The notes under the pieces were generated by a model that did no database searches, was not told the DNA's origin, and worked only from the letters and a program-made list of their open reading frames with translations. A program made the position numbers and the translations under genes. From Luidia sarsii (taxonomy: Eukaryota > Echinodermata > Asteroidea > Paxillosida > Luidiidae), in contig OX465102.1 in NCBI GenBank assembly GCA_949987565.1, positions 29,420,268 to 29,484,267 on the forward strand: 64,000 nucleotides of DNA. Reading direction: 5' to 3'. Positions 34,901 through 40,900 of the stretch are shown here, one piece after another; the stretch's first letter is position 1; every line of letters starts with the position of its first letter.

Positions 34901-37900
34901 TTCTGCTATTCTCACTGGTCATGAAAACCTTCAAATCTCACAAGGCTCAGTTTGGTAAACAACATTTTTTGTTTTGTTTTTTCGGGGGTTTGTCACTTTG
35001 ATTCCTCGTCTCAGGTGGTCGTCAAATCGGCGACGGGCCTCTCCAAGACCGTCCTTAATCCGGCCGCGCTGAAGCCGGCGGCCAGCCCGGCCTCCACGGC
35101 CGCCCTGGCCGCCAAGAAGGTGGCCGCGGCCCAGGAGGCCGTGCGCAAGAAGCAGGAGGAGCAGCGCAAGGTGGCCCAGAAGAAGCAGATGGAGATCCGC
35201 AAGCAGAAGCAGGAGCTGCTGGAGAAGCTGATCCAGCAGCAGAAGGTGAGACGGACGGGTGCCCAGCCTCCAAACACCCCCTGCCCGCCATAGTATAAGA
35301 CTCTCAATAGCGGGGCGCCAGACTGAAATACCATGGAAGCTGCCATCTTAGAAAAGTATGGGCGGGATATAGACAACCTGTAGGTGCTCAATAGTGGGGC
35401 GCCAGACTGAAATGCCATGGAGGCTGCCATCTTGGAAAAGTATGGGCGGGATATAGACAACCTAGAGATGGTCAATAGGGGGCGCCAGACTGAAATGCCA
35501 TGGAGGCTGCCATCTTGGAAAAGTATGGGCGGGATATAGACAACCTAGAGATGGTCAATAGGGGGCGCCAGACTGAAATGCCATGGAGGCTGCCATCTTA
35601 AAAATGTATGGGCGGGATATAGACAACCTGAAGATGGTCAATAGCGGGCACCAGACTGAAATGACAAAGAGGCTTCCATCTTTAAAAAGGGTTTTGTCGG
35701 AAGTGAAAAGTGCCGTCATGCACGTATATAGAAAAACCACGTTACGTGCATGAGCGTTGCTTCATTGCGTCGTGGGCGAGTTTGAACATGCATCACTCCA
35801 CATGATTACAAATGTGTGGCAATGCTCTTTAAATTCCGCCCATAGTTTGACACCAGTCGAGCACTATCCCTCGTACGTCGTCATTTCTCCGCTTTCTCAC
35901 TCTCTTGCCTTCCTCCCCCCTAACAGTCCTTCTTCCCGAAGCTCGAGGACAAGAGTCTTCCAGCGGAACGTCGGGCGGAGATCCTGGCCATTATCAAGAA
36001 GCTCTCGCAGCAGGTGGACAAGACCAAGAAAGAACTGGAGGTCAAGGCCGCGCCCAAGACCAAGACAGAGGTATGTTCACGGGACCCCTAGGTAGACCTC
36101 TTCCTCTTTGTCAGGCCGTTTTCGAAATGAAGGTTTAGGCTCGGGCTTCGTCTCCGTCTGACTAAAGCTAAAAAAATCCAGGCTGTGGTTTGTTTCCGAA
36201 TTTGAAGGTTTGTTGGCTTGATAGGCACAGGGTATTGCCCGAAGAAACTGGGGCCGAACGCTTGTTTTCAGATGACTGTGATATTGTTACGAGGAAGATG
36301 AATATGACCGAAGCTTTTGGGCCAGTTGAAGGCCACTATGTGCAGGGTTTGGATCTAGCAGTGGCCCTGTGGCCAAATGGCAGTTTGAAAATGTCTTGGG
36401 CCAGTTGAAGGCCACTCTATGTGCAGGGTTTGAATCTAGCAGTGGCCCTGTGGCCAAATGGGAGTTTGAAATTGTCTGGAATTAAAATTCGACAGAATAC
36501 TCGTTGGCCCTGTTCTACTAAATTTGATTGATGAGTTTGACTGACACAAAGGAAAGTGTGCCCAGAAAATGACAAGAAACACCAGAACAAGACACTAGCC
36601 AACACAGCTCACTCGGGAGAAGTTGAAGAAACGTGAGGCCAATGATTATATCCATTGCTGTTCACATTCTGCAGTCGGCGGTGCGCCTAACAGTGTACCA
36701 CCATGTAGATGAATACTGTATAATGAGGCCTCATCCTTCTACCTTAGTCCACTTCCTTCTAGAAAATATGTGTCTTACTCTCACCGAAAACCTCTTCAAT
36801 CTTATAGAGAGAAGAAAGTTTGGGGCCCAGCCCATTTTGATGGCAATTTAATGTATAAATGATTGCTGCTCTGGAGTTCAGTGGAGTCAGTTTTGTGGAA
36901 AGGCTCAGTTTAAGAAGTAATAGGTACTGTATGCTGTAACACCTTACAATTTTGTGTGTGTGAGTATGTGTGCTTCTGAAAAGAACCGAAGTTCTTTTCA
37001 GAACCACACATACTCACAAAAGAGGATTTTGCATGGTGTCACACCGCAAACCTATTACTTCTTAATCACAGCAACAAAAACAAGAGCAGAGGTCAGAACT
37101 GAGATTCAGAAATTGAATAAATAAGACTCAAGGCTTTGCATGGTGGGTGAATCAATATAGGAAAGGTTTGCGGTGACACCATGTATAAGGTCTCTTAAAG
37201 AAGAGGTCTCTTAAAGAGTGGTAACTCGACGTTTCGACCAGTATGCTCTGGCCGTCAACAGGAGAATGATGACGGCCTGATGACGGCCTGAGCGGCCTGA
37301 TGACGGCCAGAGCATACTGGTCGAAACGTCGAGTTACCCTCAGGTTCTTTTCAGAACCACACCTCTTCTTTAAGAGACCTTATACATGGTGTCACCGCAA
37401 ACCTTTCCTATGTTGATTCAGAAATTGGTACGAGGGACCAGGAGTGACCCAAAGGTTTGTCCTTGACTTGGTTTCTGTGGGGTTTTTTTGGTGGGGGTTT
37501 TCTTTTCGGCACTCGCAGCAGGTCCAGAAGGAGCTATTGGACACGGAGCTGGAGTTGTACAACCAGCAGTGCGAAGAGGGAGACGCCGCGGAGCTGCACA
37601 AGCGCTTCGCTCAGCTCAAGAAGGAGATTCACAAGCACAGCACGTCCATCAACTACATGAACGTGAGTGGTGGGCGTCACTCCTAGGAGGGTCGGGTCAA
37701 ATCCCCTCTCTCCATTTTCGTTTTGTCGACAGAAATGCTTTCCGACGAGAGACGCACAAAGTCAAGGGTGGTTTGCAGCGATGCCACATGAGAATATCTC
37801 TTCTGTGAGTGTGTGTGTGTGTGTGGGTGGGCGTGAATCTAGTGCCTTGTGGAGACCTAGTCCAATAGGTTGAATAGGTCTCCACAGGGAAATTGTAAAG

Positions 37901-40900
37901 GTGCATAGGTCTCCACAAGGTTTTCATGAAACTGATATATGGAATGGGAAATTTGAGATGGTAAGAATCTGTCGCAAATTGAAGTGTTATATAAAAGGGA
38001 CATACGGTCCAACTTTCTAATCAGGAAAGTGAATGTGGTTGAAATTGGAGCATTTTTAAAACATCGTTTGTATAGTGCACGAGAACAAAGCAATGTCTCC
38101 ACAAGGATACAGATTCAGGTATGTGTGTGTATGTGTTTGTGTATGGTGGGTTGTGGGGTACCAGAACAATGGATGGGTACTCAGAACAATGGGACCGCTC
38201 CTTGTAGGGTACACTATCAACTTTGCTACCTCCACCGTGAATAGCCCGATATCTCAAGAGACACGCCCTTATTCCTTCTTTCTTTTTTTTCTTAACAGGC
38301 CCAGGTTGCTGCCCGGGGCGGGGCCCGCGGGCGTGGCAGGGGGCGCGGTCGTTCCCGCCGCCTGAGCCACTCGAGCACGACCATCGACAAGCGGCCCAAG
38401 ATGCTGTGCATCAGTGGCTTTGATCCGGAGGACAGGGACGAGGTTCTGACCCACTTCAGCGTGAGTGCTGCTCGAGCAGATTACAAGGGTCTCCCCCCTC
38501 GGAATCGTATACCGTAGCTAGAAAAGCACTCGGAGAGTGGGGATCTCCCTCCGCTGAGCACCACGTATCGCAACGTTTAGGAACGATTTCAAAGTGATCC
38601 AGAATCCAGGATTTCATCCGGATCATCACCAAAAAGAGAATCACCTCGTGCCAGTGGGAATACTGACATACTGTACAAATTTCAGAACGATACTTTCATA
38701 ACTTTTCGAGTTATTTGCTTTGTACAAACTTGCAAACAAATGACGGCAAAAACACAACCTCACATGAGGCGGCCCGCTTAGCTACTTTTGGGGTCATATC
38801 AGGGGATTTCTTCCCCCCAAAAAAGCTGCATTGGGGGTCGAATACATCCCAATAATTTACAAATGAAGAAAATCCTGGCACGGTCATTAACAGGGGTGTA
38901 CTGGGTCATCTACTGATGAGTATTTTAGATTGATTAGATCTGATTAGAGTTGATGATTTTAGTTGATTTATTTCATTTCGGAAAGGTGTCTTACGCCCGT
39001 GTGTTAAATTTTTTTTTATCAGATTGCAGTGCATACGTGTCTGACTGCTCCCATATCTTTTTCCTTGCTTGTATAAGCAATCATGGTTTCGGTGCTGACA
39101 CTTCAATATTGATAATGACTCTTGTGATATACCAAAATGTTGCAAACTGCTTACTGACTAAAATCACCAAAATGCAAATCTCAAAATTGAGTGGGCCTGA
39201 CGTTTCGATCCTAGCAGGACCTTTCTCAAAGGCAGAAAACAGTTTGAAGCATTTGTGTATGTCTCTCAGGCCGTCTGCATTGTTAACATTTGCATTTCGG
39301 TAATGAAACTCAAAAAGCTCGATTTTTGGGACATTGTTTTGGTTGTGTACTCAATTCCGTTATATGAAGTATATTTTTATGGGGCATTTTGATTGGAATG
39401 TGTACAAATGAAATGATGTTTCTCAAAGGCAGGGTGCCTTTGAGAAAGGTCCTGCTAGGATCAAAACATCAGGCCGACAAAATTTTGAGATAATGACACT
39501 TGATAGTTAAACCATCTTCAGTGACAACCCACGACCTGTATATTTCTAGGTTATGTGCGTCGGGGACAAAGCCTGAGCCAAAGCCCCAGCCAAAATCCGA
39601 TCCAGGGATTTTTTATCAAGTGTCAGATGATTTAGTACAGTATGGCCTTAGCCACTAACACAGGATGCCCCCATTTGAATGAATAAACTGTCTCGCTGCT
39701 AGCACTCACTGGTTTGTGTTCATTTGCTTGCGGGTCTTTTCAGGATCTAGGTGAGATAGAGGATGTGGAGTACGACGAGACTGCACACAAATACATCATT
39801 GGGTTTCACACGAGGAAAGAGGCCGAGTTTGTAAGTCTATCCTTTTCTGCTTTGTATTCGTTTCTAATGAAGTCCATTTCAGTTTTTGCTTGACTAGCGT
39901 GATTTATTTTTTGTCTGAACACTTTGGTGGCCCTGGTCATTGCATCGGTGCCCCTGGTCATTGCCTTGGTGCCCCTGGTCATTGCCTTGGTGCCCCTGGT
40001 CATTACCTTGGTGCCCCTGGTAATTGCCTTGGTGCCCCTGGTCATTTGCCTTGGTTTACACTGGTCATTGTTCGGGAATCTTGTAAAAGGAATTTAGCTA
40101 TTTAAGTTGTATTTTCAAATAAAAAGAAGTTTTGAGTAAAGTAATATGCAAAAATGTTCCAAACTGCTTACTGACTAAAATTAACAAAAGGTGAATGGAT
40201 CAAATTAAACAAATTTGACTTCACCAGGGCTTAACCCATAGCTGGCAACCATTCCTATTTGGAGGAATCATTCCTCTTTGTTGGTAAAAATGTATCACTT
40301 TTTACAAGCTCTTGACAACAAATTCCGATTTTTGGCTTGGAAATACACAAGCATTCCTATGTAGTTTTGCTCTGCGATTCCTCTTTTTTAGCAAAAGTGT
40401 TCCTAATTTCCTGAAACTAGGTTGGCAGCTACCCGTATGTTAACGTGGAGACCTGTGGCAATAGCGTACCAGTGCTTATCAAATGGTCAAGGCATTTTTG
40501 AGGTAATTTTTGTTTCTCTTCCTCGCTATTTCCAGGCGGCAAAGAAGGGCGGAGCTTTCAAGGGGCAGTCGCTGCGGATGGCGTGGCACATCCTGCGGCC
40601 GACGCCCCAGCCTGGTCAGGAGGACACGCCCGGCGATGACGAAGATGCCATTGTGGTGGGGGGGGACCTGGACGATGACGAGGTAAGTCTCCCCCCCCCC
40701 CAAAAAAAAAAATTGATGACAGAACTTGCTGGCTGTTTCCACAGACATTGAGTGACTCAGTTCTCGGAATTAGGACCACATGGACGGGAAAAAAAAAAAA
40801 AATTGTTTTAGTTTTTTAGCTATTTATCTGTTTATCATACTCAATTAAAAAGGAAACACTCAACATATTTTTGACTTAACCCCTTGCGGACGGAATGATT

